Positions 7,104 through 13,701 of a DNA stretch of 13,914 nt are shown piece by piece. Under the pieces are notes generated by a model that worked only from the letters and a program-made list of their open reading frames with translations, was not told the DNA's origin and did not search any database. Source of the DNA: Kiloniellaceae bacterium (GTDB lineage Bacteria > Pseudomonadota > Alphaproteobacteria > Kiloniellales > Kiloniellaceae); contig JAJFGM010000210.1 of assembly GCA_021776145.1 (NCBI GenBank), positions 1-13,914 on the forward strand. The letters run 5' to 3'. Each line of letters begins with the position of its first letter. Within the stretch, counting starts at the first letter, position 1. A program made the position numbers and the translations under genes.

Positions 7104-8465
7104 TTAGGCCGGCGGCCGGAGTGCCGACAGCTCGCCAACGGCGGCGAGCCGCCCTGCTTGCAATGCAAGATCGGCGTCGCTGCCGGGATGCCCGCACAGC
7201 AGACAGCCGAGCGGCAGGCCATCGCCTGCGAGCCCGGCGGGGACCGTGACGATCGGTCCGCCCAGGGCTGTCCAGGGCGCGATGTAGCGAAAGTCGCCGG
7301 TCCCGGCGCTTTTCACCGGTGCCGTTGCCGGCGTTGCCGGAAAGAGCACGATCTGGTGCCGGCCCAAAGCCGAGAAGAACTCGGACCGCAGCGCCGTCAG
7401 CTCGGCACGCATCTTCAGGTAGACATCCTCATCGATGGTCAGGCCCTCGCGCAGGTCCTCGATCAGGATCGGGTCGACCAGGCCGTCGGCGAAGTCGAGC
7501 AGCGCGCGGTGCGCGCGCGCCGCCTCGTACTTGACCGTTCGCTCCAGCAGGTCGCCGACCCTGGCGAGGGAGACAGGGCTGTCCCGCATGGTGGTGCGAT
7601 GGCCGCGGTCGGCAAGCCTTTGCGCCATCGATTCCCAGGTGCGGCGGCTGTCGTCCGACAAGCTGTCGAGCAGCGGATCCCGCAGGACGACAACTTCGAG
7701 CCCTTCATCCGTCGCAAGCGCCCGACCCGGCGGGATAAACGCGGGCCGGATCGCGCGAAACGCAAAGGTCGCGTCGGCGACCCGCGCACCGTAGACGCCG
7801 GTGGTGTCGTAGGAGGGCGCCAGCGGCACGACACCCCAGGCGGATATGGAGCCGGTGCTGGGCTTGAAGGCGGCGATGCCGCAATAGGCGGCCGGCCGGT
7901 TGTGCGAGGCGACGGTCTGCGTCCCCAGGGCCAGGGGCACCATGCCGGCCGCCACGGCCGCCGCCGAGCCGCTCGACGAGCCGCCGGGCGTGTGCTCGGT
8001 GTTCCAGGGATTGCGGGCCGGCGACTGGCGGAACCAGGCGAACTCGGTCGTCTGCAGCTTGCCGAGCACGATGGCGCCCCGCGCCTTGAGCTGCAGGACG
8101 ATTTCCGCGTCAGCGGTGGCCGGGGCGATATCCTCGCGCGCGGCGCTGTTGCAGCGGGTCGGCAGACCCTCGACGTCGATGATGTCCTTGACCCCAAAGG
8201 GGATGCCGTGCAGCGGCCCGCGTATTTCGCCGCGCGCGGCCTCGTCGGCGCGCCGACGCGCCAGCACCAGCGCCCGCTCCGCGTCGAGGACGCGCCAGGC
8301 CCGCACCTCCGGCTCGACCGCGTCGATGCGCTTGAGATAGCGCTGCAAAAGCTCGACGGGTGACAGCTCTCGGCGCGCGATGGCCTCGGCAAGCGTCGGC
8401 AGGCTGCCTGGGTGCTGGATTAAGGCGGGCGGCGATACCTCGCGGTCTGAAGGGATGTCGAGCAA
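7104..8465 (-). CDS. Amidase-signature family hydrolase
   Basis: A 453-residue cytoplasmic Ser-cisSer-Lys amidase, related to GatA and various amide or carbamoyl hydrolases. The triad is visible: Lys93 in FGVKDIIDVEGLPT, cis-Ser163 in PGGSSSGSAAAVAAG, and nucleophile Ser187 in GTQTVASHNRPAAYCG; the 24-residue spacing between the serines equals that in mammalian FAAH. Around the nucleophile the usual Gly-Gly-Ser-Ile reads Val-Ala-Ser-His. It lacks the GatA C-terminal region and gatB/gatC neighbours, so it is not likely the tRNA amidotransferase subunit. Start: TTG at 8465-8463 is preferred because gggagg (on the - strand, plus coordinates 8471-8476) stands 5 bases before it; a GTG two codons upstream would overlap that site. 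It lies downstream of the TPR gene on the same strand. The substrate is unknown; ureide, carbamoyl or simple amide breakdown would fit the neighbourhood. Confidence 0.93.
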   Translation of the reverse strand: MLDIPSDREVSPPALIQHPGSLPTLAEAIARRELSPVELLQRYLKRIDAVEPEVRAWRVLDAERALVLARRRADEAARGEIRGPLHGIPFGVKDIIDVEGLPTRCNSAAREDIAPATADAEIVLQLKARGAIVLGKLQTTEFAWFRQSPARNPWNTEHTPGGSSSGSAAAVAAGMVPLALGTQTVASHNRPAAYCGIAAFKPSTGSISAWGVVPLAPSYDTTGVYGARVADATFAFRAIRPAFIPPGRALATDEGLEVVVLRDPLLDSLSDDSRRTWESMAQRLADRGHRTTMRDSPVSLARVGDLLERTVKYEAARAHRALLDFADGLVDPILIEDLREGLTIDEDVYLKMRAELTALRSEFFSALGRHQIVLFPATPATAPVKSAGTGDFRYIAPWTALGGPIVTVPAGLAGDGLPLGCLLCGHPGSDADLALQAGRLAAVGELSALRPPA

Positions 8466-8470
8466 TTGCA

Positions 8471-8476
8471 CCTCCC
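8471..8476 (-). promoter_or_regulatory. Ribosome binding site fixing the amidase TTG start
   Basis: On the - strand gggagg is followed by a 5-base spacer (tgcaa) and TTG. The alternative GTG is formed by the last base or bases of the site itself and so has no usable spacing. Confidence 0.6.
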
Positions 8477-8499
8477 ACTTTCGCCCTGCGATTTTGGGG

Positions 8500-8518
8500 C
8501 CGAATTCGGGACTGTCCC
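8500..8518. promoter_or_regulatory. Two overlapping palindromes upstream of the amidase
   Basis: ccgaattcgg (8500-8509) is a perfect 10-base palindrome, and gggac-t-gtccc (8508-8518) is a perfect 5+5 inverted repeat around one base. They overlap by two bases and lie 35-53 bases before the amidase start, between it and the TPR gene. They could be an operator or a remnant of a small palindromic repeat. No regulator is assigned. Confidence 0.4.
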
Positions 8519-8562
8519 AGTTTATGACGGATTACGCTACGACCCCTCGGTTTCATACGATA

Positions 8563-9840
8563 TCAATCTCGAAGATTTGCGATTTCCGCGTCGAAGCTGC
8601 GCAAATAGCCTTTCCAAAGCGCCATTTCTGAATTTTCGGCCAAGGGCCCGACAATGGCCCGCCCTTTTTCGAACATCTCCAGGGCTTGCTCTCGCTGTCC
8701 CATAGCCTTCAGCAGTTGGCCAAGCTTGCCATGGCTGGCCGCCAAATCCGCCTGCCAGCCGGCGTGGCCCGGGTCCTGAGCCGCCAGACGCTCGGCAATC
8801 TCCAGGCCCGCGCCGAAGCTCTTCAGCGCCGCCGCGAGATCGCCCTGCGCCACCTGCACATCGCCGATCCTATCGTGGCTGACCGAGAGGTCGCGCTGCC
8901 AGCCGGCGTGGCCCGGGTCCTGAGCCGCCAGACGCTCTCGGATCTCCAGGCCCGCGCCGAAGCTCTTCAGCGCCGCCGCGAGATCGCCCTGCGCCACCTG
9001 CACATCGCCGATTTCATTGGAGGCGACCGAGCAGTCCCGGTCGTCCGTCGCAACCCGGTAGCCGGTCTCGGCGGCGTCGAGGGCAGCGCCGAGATCGCCG
9101 CACAGCGCATGCAATCGCGCCAGTTCGATGTGGGTCCAGAAGTGCTCGGGCGCCAGCTCCGCCGCCTTTCGATACCAAGCGAGCGCATCGACGACCGAGC
9201 GGGTCGCCGCCAGGGCCGCCTTCTCTCGTGCCGTGCGGGCAGCCTTGGCTTTGAGCTGTTGGGTTTGGTCGTCCACGCGGGCGTAGGCTTGCACTTCGCG
9301 ATTGAACGCTTCTTCCAGCGCATCCTCTGCCGCTTGAAAGTCAGGGATCTGCAGTGCTTCTTGTGCCTTGGCTTTCGCCGGGTCGTTGGAATGCAGAACT
9401 TCTCGTGCTGCTGAAATCGCGCGGTCGATTGCATATTCAGAAGTGTCGGGTCGACCATCTTCTGCGACCCCGATACGCCCGGTTCGAAGGGCTTCGTCGA
9501 TCTTGCGTTCGAGCCTGACGTTGGCCTCTTCTGAGCGTTTTGAGGCCTCTTCAGCGCGTTGGGCGGCTTCGGTCGCGACAGCGGTTTCGCTTTTCGGTGC
9601 TTCGGTGCCGGCGGCCCAGCGCCACAATGCCCACAGGGGTGCCGTCGCGGTACGCAGTAGGTCCAGCCCGTTCCGCCAAAGCGCGACGAGGGCGGCGAAC
9701 AACACCAGACCAGCGACGATGTCGACCGCGTAGGGCTCCACACTATCCGGCAACCAGCTTAGATAAGGCTCGGCTTTCGCGCGCGCCCAGTTGTGTGCAG
9801 CGTTTAGTTTCTCACCCAGGGTCGGGTCGGTCTCCGGCAT
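8563..9840 (-). CDS. Membrane-anchored tetratricopeptide (TPR) repeat protein
   Basis: A 425-residue protein of unknown function. From the N-terminus: a polar stretch, one membrane span at about residues 38-56 (VDIVAGLVLFAALVALW), an Ala/Glu/Lys-rich probable coiled coil at about 86-120, a helical middle region with an arginine- and alanine-rich segment, and TPRs from about residue 215 (ALAWYRKAAELAPEHFW) to near the end. The C-terminal repeats have a 48-residue period: RIGDVQVAQGDLAAALKSF, then GAGLEI, ERLAAQDPGHAGWQ. Two copies are almost identical and a third (KLGQLLKAMGQREQALEMF) is diverged. This repeat type is well known in alphaproteobacterial proteins, sometimes with many more copies. 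It probably serves as a protein-binding scaffold at the membrane. The ATG at 9840 has only a weak cggggc site. It is divergent from the M20 gene. No catalytic domain is visible. Confidence 0.88.
   Translation of the reverse strand: MPETDPTLGEKLNAAHNWARAKAEPYLSWLPDSVEPYAVDIVAGLVLFAALVALWRNGLDLLRTATAPLWALWRWAAGTEAPKSETAVATEAAQRAEEASKRSEEANVRLERKIDEALRTGRIGVAEDGRPDTSEYAIDRAISAAREVLHSNDPAKAKAQEALQIPDFQAAEDALEEAFNREVQAYARVDDQTQQLKAKAARTAREKAALAATRSVVDALAWYRKAAELAPEHFWTHIELARLHALCGDLGAALDAAETGYRVATDDRDCSVASNEIGDVQVAQGDLAAALKSFGAGLEIRERLAAQDPGHAGWQRDLSVSHDRIGDVQVAQGDLAAALKSFGAGLEIAERLAAQDPGHAGWQADLAASHGKLGQLLKAMGQREQALEMFEKGRAIVGPLAENSEMALWKGYLRSFDAEIANLRD
8752..9012 (-). repeat. Near-identical 117-bp repeats inside the TPR gene (144-bp period)
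   Basis: Bases 8752-8868 and 8896-9012 match at 113 of 117 positions. All four differences are within five adjacent bases, changing Ile-Ala (ATT GCC) to Ile-Arg (ATC CGA). The 144-bp period equals the 48-residue protein repeat. Confidence 0.92.
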
Positions 9841-10093
9841 TGCGAGCCCCGCAGTGTGTATGGCCGCTCACTATGACAGCGACTGCGTCACTCGCACAAT
9901 ACGAGCATGAGCCCAGAAAACACTCCAGAAATCGTCGCTTGCGACGCGCGCTTGTATTCCAAGTGCGGCGGTCGAACAATGCAATGGGCCTTCCCTGCTG
10001 AGGGGATCGGTTGCTTGCGCTCATCGGTGTCGTGTAATGCGAATTGGAGGCCCCGTCGTCTTGAAACTCTAACGGAAGCGGTAACTCAGCAGC
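9841..10093. promoter_or_regulatory. Divergent intergenic region between TPR gene and M20 gene
   Basis: These 253 bases are less GC-rich than the flanking genes and must hold the promoters for both directions. Towards the M20 gene, TTGCTT (10011-10016), a 16-base spacer and TGTAAT (10033-10038) form a fair sigma-70-like pair. Towards the TPR gene, reading the - strand, TTGTGC (plus 9894-9899), 18 bases and CATAGT (plus 9870-9875) is a weaker pair. Alphaproteobacterial promoters deviate from the consensus, so both are tentative. No small gene with a credible ribosome site was seen. Confidence 0.35.
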
Positions 10094-11230
10094 ATGGACG
10101 CCATCGAACTGACCCGCGACCTCGTCGCCATCCAAAGCCTCAACCCCGGCGGCGACGAGCATGACTGCGCCCTGTTTCTCGGCGGTCTGCTTGAGGAGGC
10201 CGGCTTCGAGGTCAGCTACCACGACTTCGCGCCGCGCCGGACCAGCGTCGTCGCCAAGAGGGGCGGCCGCGGCAAGGGCCGGCAACTGTGTTTTGCCGGC
10301 CATATCGATACGGTGCCGCTCGGCAGCCAGCCATGGTCGGTCGATCCCTTCGGCGGTGAAATCAGGGATGGCCGGCTTTACGGGCGCGGCGTCACCGACA
10401 TGAAGTCGGGCATCGCCGCTTTTGTCAGCGCGGCGGTCGATCTCGGCGAGGCGTTGGACGACGGCCCGGGACTGCTGCTGATCATGGCGGCCGGCGAGGA
10501 AACCGGCTGCGAGGGCTCGCGGCCCCTGGGGGCGGAGCTTGCCGGCGAGGTCGAGGTCGGCGCCATGGTCATCGCCGAGCCGACCTACAACCTTCCAAAG
10601 GTCGGCCACCGCGGCGCCTTTTGGCTGCGCATGACGGCGGCCGGCAAGACCGCGCACGGCTCGATGCCGGAGCACGGCATCAATGCGCTCTACAAGGCGG
10701 CACGCGCGGCCGGCAAACTCGAGGACTTCGATTTCAACGTCAAGCGCCACCCGCTGCTCGGCGGCAATTCGCTCAGCGTCGGCAACCTGCATTCCGGGCA
10801 GAACGTCAACTCGGTGCCGGACCGCGCCGTCATGGAGGTCGACATCCGCACCATCCCCGGAGTCGATCATGGCAGCCTGCGCGAAGGTTTCCTCGGTTAC
10901 CTCGGCGCGGATATCGAGGCGATCGAGCCTTTCGTCGACCTCGATAGCGTCTGGACCGATCCGGCGCATCCCTGGATGCAGCGCGTCTTCGACCTCGTCA
11001 CGCCGATCCTCGGCGCACGGCCGGAGATCGGCGCCTTGCCCTTCTTCACCGACGCGGCGGTCCTGCAGCCGGCCTTCGGCGGCGTCCCGACGGTGATCCT
11101 CGGCCCCGGCGAAACCCACATGGCGCACCAGACCGACGAATACTGCCTGGTCGACAACATCCCCGTCGCGGTCGAGATTTATCGGCGCATCATCGAAGAC
11201 TGGGCCGAAAGCAATGTGGCGGTTCTTTAG
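10094..11230 (+). CDS. M20 family zinc deacylase/peptidase (ArgE/DapE type)
   Basis: A 378-residue cytoplasmic di-zinc amidohydrolase that removes an acyl group from an amino acid or similar amide. Expected residues are all present: His70 in FAGHIDTVP with Asp72, Asp102 in GRGVTDMKSG, the general base Glu135 and zinc ligand Glu136 in AAGEETGCEGS, Glu162 in IAEPT, and His345 in MAHQTDEYC. The lid/dimer domain contains KTAHGSMPEHGINA, with the dimer-contributed His188. The length is normal for ArgE/DapE. The family is certain but the substrate is not: sequence does not separate acetylornithine, succinyl-diaminopimelate and catabolic N-acyl substrates. The surrounding genes are not arginine or lysine biosynthesis, so a catabolic deacylase is favoured. 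ATG at 10094 has a weak ribosome site; no better in-frame start is evident. MOSC and SDR genes follow on the same strand. Confidence 0.93.
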   Translation: MDAIELTRDLVAIQSLNPGGDEHDCALFLGGLLEEAGFEVSYHDFAPRRTSVVAKRGGRGKGRQLCFAGHIDTVPLGSQPWSVDPFGGEIRDGRLYGRGVTDMKSGIAAFVSAAVDLGEALDDGPGLLLIMAAGEETGCEGSRPLGAELAGEVEVGAMVIAEPTYNLPKVGHRGAFWLRMTAAGKTAHGSMPEHGINALYKAARAAGKLEDFDFNVKRHPLLGGNSLSVGNLHSGQNVNSVPDRAVMEVDIRTIPGVDHGSLREGFLGYLGADIEAIEPFVDLDSVWTDPAHPWMQRVFDLVTPILGARPEIGALPFFTDAAVLQPAFGGVPTVILGPGETHMAHQTDEYCLVDNIPVAVEIYRRIIEDWAESNVAVL

Positions 11231-11298
11231 TTTGCCTTCTAAACTTCGCAAGCCGAGCGCCCTTGGCGCGGTCCGTGATCTGCCCGATGGAGTGCCGC

Positions 11299-11853
11299 AT
11301 GCCCAGACACCTGACCCGTGAAGAGTTGAAGGCCGGTCTGCCGGAAATTCTCGCCTCTCCCGCCGACGAAGGAGTCCTTCAGGGCATCGTGGTGCGACCC
11401 GCCTCGGGCCAGCGCCAGGAGCCCGAGAGCTGCGCCATCAGCCTTGCCGGCGGCGTCCGGGGCGACCACTGGGTCAAGGGCTGCTGGAAGTCGACGGAAG
11501 ACGGCGCGCCGCACCCGGACGTGCAGATCTGCATCATGAACGCCCGTTGCATCGGCTTGATCGCGCGGGAACGCGCGAACTGGGCGCCGGCCGGTGACAA
11601 CCTCTTCATCGACATGGACATCACGCCCGGCAACACGCCGCCCGGCACGCGCCTCGCCATCGGCACGGCGGTCATCGAAATCACCGACACGCCGCACAAC
11701 GGCTGCGCCAGTTTCATCGAGCGCTACGGCCGCGATGCCTGCATCTTCGTCAATACCGGCGACGGCGCCCGGCTGCGGCTGCGCGGCATCTATGCGCGGG
11801 TCGTGCAGGACGGTGCAGTGACTGTCGGCGACAGGGTGACCAAGATACCCTAG
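11299..11853 (+). CDS. MOSC domain protein
   Basis: A 184-residue protein of the MOSC fold (molybdenum cofactor sulfurase C-terminal domain; also in YiiM). These domains handle the Mo cofactor or transfer sulfur or N-hydroxylated groups. Seen: LQGIVVRPASGQR near residues 27-39, GGVRGDHW (51-58), DNLFIDMDITPGNTPPGTRL (100-119), and the conserved Cys136 in DTPHNGCASFIERYG (130-144), followed by a beta-rich end that closes with VGDRV. There is no fused reductase or sulfurase domain. Start: ATG at 11299 has ggag 6 bases upstream; a TTG at 11263 and an ATG at 11287 in frame are weaker. It is 68 bases after the M20 gene. Because a molybdenum hydroxylase lies about 9 kb upstream, a role in its cofactor sulfuration or in Mo-linked detoxification is possible but is inference. 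Confidence 0.88.
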   Translation: MPRHLTREELKAGLPEILASPADEGVLQGIVVRPASGQRQEPESCAISLAGGVRGDHWVKGCWKSTEDGAPHPDVQICIMNARCIGLIARERANWAPAGDNLFIDMDITPGNTPPGTRLAIGTAVIEITDTPHNGCASFIERYGRDACIFVNTGDGARLRLRGIYARVVQDGAVTVGDRVTKIP

Positions 11854-11919
11854 CCACCTGCAAGAAACTCATGGCGCCGCCAGTCGGCGCGGACCGCCCA
11901 ACAGCCAGAAGGACCCACC

Positions 11920-12663
11920 ATGTCTCTGTCCGACTACAAAACCGCGCTGGTCACCGGTGCCTCCAGCGGCGTCGGCGCCGCCTGTGTCAGGTCATTGCGC
12001 AAGACGGGCCTGGAGGTTCTCGCCGTCGCCCGCCGCGCCGACAAACTCGCCGAACTGGCGGAAGAGACGGGCTGTCAGGCCCTGCCGCTGGACTTGACCG
12101 ATACCGATGCGGTCTATGCCGAACTGGCGGAGCGGGAGGTCGATGTCCTGGTCAACAACGCCGGCCTCGGACGCGGCTACGAGGGCTTCTTCAAGTCGAC
12201 ACGAACCGAGATCGACGAGACCATCGATTTGAACGTCGGTGCCGCCATTCATGTCGTGCGGGCCGTCGCCGCGGGGATGGTGACGCGGCGGCGTGGCCAC
12301 ATCGTCCACATCGGCTCCATCGCCGGGCTCTATCCCCTGGGCTTTCCGGTCTACGGCGCCAGCAAGGGCGCGCTGCACCTCTTTGCCCAGCACCTGCGCA
12401 TGGACCTCAAGGGATCGGGCGTGCGGCAGACCGAGATCTGCCCTGGGCGTATCGAGACGCCCTTTTTCGAGACCGCCTTCAAGACCGTCGAGGAACGCCA
12501 GGCCTTCATGTCCGGTTTCACGCCGTTGCAGCCCGAGAACATCGCCGACGCGGCGGTCTTCGCCATCGATACGCCCTGGCACGTCAACGTCAGCCTGATC
12601 GAGCTGACGCCGACGGAACAGGTGCCCGGCGGCGCGGTCATCGAGGCGGCGGCACGGGATTAG
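11920..12663 (+). CDS. Short-chain dehydrogenase/reductase, YdfG-like
   Basis: A 247-residue classical SDR, an NAD(P)-dependent oxidoreductase. Seen: the Rossmann dinucleotide motif TGASSGVG (12-19), Asp58 in LPLDLTD, NNAG (79-82), and the catalytic tetrad Asn105, Ser133 (HIGSIAG), Tyr145 and Lys149 (YGASKGAL), then PGRIETPFF (175-183). An arginine pair after strand 2 (VARRADKL, 36-43) favours NADP(H). The C-terminal pattern (PENIADAAVFAIDTP, then HVNVSLIELTPTEQ) follows YdfG, the 3-hydroxy-acid dehydrogenase/malonic semialdehyde reductase, more than other SDRs; that is recall, not a search. ATG at 11920 has aagga about 8 bases before. It is the last + strand gene before the structured intergenic region. 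In pyrimidine breakdown YdfG can reduce malonic semialdehyde, which is relevant if the cluster is ureide- or pyrimidine-related. Confidence 0.93.
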   Translation: MSLSDYKTALVTGASSGVGAACVRSLRKTGLEVLAVARRADKLAELAEETGCQALPLDLTDTDAVYAELAEREVDVLVNNAGLGRGYEGFFKSTRTEIDETIDLNVGAAIHVVRAVAAGMVTRRRGHIVHIGSIAGLYPLGFPVYGASKGALHLFAQHLRMDLKGSGVRQTEICPGRIETPFFETAFKTVEERQAFMSGFTPLQPENIADAAVFAIDTPWHVNVSLIELTPTEQVPGGAVIEAAARD

Positions 12664-12665
12664 TT

Positions 12666-12779
12666 GATACCAAGGCTCATCGCAGATGAGCCTTGTACTT
12701 GCGTTCAAGCGCCACGCAGGCTGAGCGCCTCAATGGCGCTTGTCCTTGAAACCCTTGGTTCCTTCGAACCAAAGGTATC
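12666..12779. repeat. Structured intergenic element: three hairpins closed by an outer stem
   Basis: Hairpin 1: 12671-12681 pairs with 12685-12695 (caaggctcatc/gatgagccttg), 11 perfect pairs and a 3-base loop. Hairpin 2: 12706-12714 pairs with 12734-12742 (caagcgcca/tggcgcttg), then a symmetric 3x3 internal loop, then aggc/gcct (12718-12721 with 12727-12730) around a 5-base loop. Hairpin 3: 12751-12761 pairs with 12766-12776 with one mismatch and a 4-base loop. The outer gatacc (12666-12671) can pair with ggtatc (12774-12779), sharing end bases with hairpins 1 and 3. Lying between convergent genes it may act as a two-way terminator, but no U run follows; an intergenic mobile palindrome or a small RNA are alternatives. 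Confidence 0.65.
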
Positions 12780-12822
12780 CGCGTCCGAATAGGCTTTGTG
12801 GAGTTTGCGCGGCGCGGCGCCG

Positions 12823-13554
12823 TCAACGTCGCAGAATGAGGACGCCGTCGCGGATCTCGAAGGAGCTGAGGCGCTCGAGAAAGCGCATGCCGAGCAGCGA
12901 GCCGCGCATCTCGGCCTGATTGACCGAGGCCGGCAGGTCGTTCATGCGGATCGGGCCGACCTCGAAGCTCTCGAGGCGCACCGCCGCCGTGCGCACGCTG
13001 CCGTTGGCGGTTTCGGCGAAGCCGCTGAAATTCAGCGTTGCCGGGTCGAAGCCGATGCGGCGGGCGTCGGCCGGGCTCAGCACGATGGCGCTGGCGCCAG
13101 TGTCGACGAGGAAACGTATGGTCTGGCCGTCGACTTTGGCCTCAATGCGGAAATGGCCGTCGTTCCCGGCCGGGAAGCGGACCTCGGCGTCGCCGACCGC
13201 CGTGCCGCGAAAGGGCAGAAGCTCGCCCAGCAGGCGTCCACCGACGTCAGCGAGGTCGTGTCGGAAGGCGAGAACCACCGCCAGGACGGCGATGATCACC
13301 ACCCACAGGGCGGCGGCCTTGGCGACGCCCTTGAGCCTCAGCCGGCGGCGGGCGACGAGCGAACTGGAGACGAAGACGAGAAGCAGCAGCAGATAGACGA
13401 GCCGCGAGTGATCGCCGTCGGAATAGAGCGCATCGGGAAAGCGCCACATAAGAAAGCCGACCAGCGCCGCGACGCCGGCCAGCAGCGTCAGCCAGAGGAT
13501 CCAGCCGCCGGAGTTTCCCGCGCGTTTCGGGCCCGCGTTCCAGGGACCGCTCAT
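12823..13554 (-). CDS. Membrane-anchored retropepsin-like aspartic protease (TIGR02281-like)
   Basis: A 243-residue protein. Three membrane spans at about residues 18-37, 52-67 and 80-97 lead into a C-terminal clan AA (retropepsin-like) domain from about residue 121. Catalytic Asp151 is in FLVDTGASAIVLS, and the expected hydrophobic-Gly motif follows at GSLLGMRFLERL (218-229). Such single-domain proteases act as homodimers, each subunit giving one Asp; in this topology the active site probably faces the periplasm. Start: ATG at 13554 follows aagga on the - strand with 6-7 bases between; the reading frame stays open upstream to 13683 but that part is arginine-rich, without a better start, and would bury the first span. 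It resembles the alphaproteobacterial family TIGR02281. The physiological substrate is unknown. It follows the SUMF1-domain gene on the same strand at a 147-base distance. Confidence 0.9.
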   Translation of the reverse strand: MSGPWNAGPKRAGNSGGWILWLTLLAGVAALVGFLMWRFPDALYSDGDHSRLVYLLLLLVFVSSSLVARRRLRLKGVAKAAALWVVIIAVLAVVLAFRHDLADVGGRLLGELLPFRGTAVGDAEVRFPAGNDGHFRIEAKVDGQTIRFLVDTGASAIVLSPADARRIGFDPATLNFSGFAETANGSVRTAAVRLESFEVGPIRMNDLPASVNQAEMRGSLLGMRFLERLSSFEIRDGVLILRR

Positions 13555-13701
13555 GCCGCGTCCTTTCGCCAAGTTTATCGCGCCGAAAGCGGTCGACGGG
13601 CACCGAGCGTCAGGCTTTCGATGGCGGTATCGAGGACCTCCATGCCGAACTCGCGCGGCGCGGCACTCCCGCCGAGCCCACAACCAGAATGTCCACAGGC
13701 C

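Noticed and set aside
7158..8363. Open frame of 401 codons on the + strand inside the amidase region
   Set aside because: Antisense to the amidase with its full catalytic triad; Arg/Gly/Asp-rich shadow composition and no motif.
7104..8465. GatA subunit of the Asp/Glu-tRNA amidotransferase
   Set aside because: No gatB or gatC nearby, nucleophile loop differs from GatA, and the gene sits among catabolic genes.
9812..11251. Long open frame of 479 codons on the - strand across the M20 gene
   Set aside because: It is antisense to an enzyme with all zinc ligands in place; composition is that of a shadow frame.
12666..12779. tRNA or tRNA-like gene suggested by the cloverleaf shape
   Set aside because: Arm lengths (11, 9+4 and 11 pairs, outer stem 6) do not fit a tRNA, there is no 7-base anticodon loop, and no A-box or normal T-loop.
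13555..13683. Longer form of the aspartic protease starting at 13683
   Set aside because: The extra 43 residues are Arg/Ala-rich without hydrophobic or domain features, and the ATG at 13554 has a good ribosome site.
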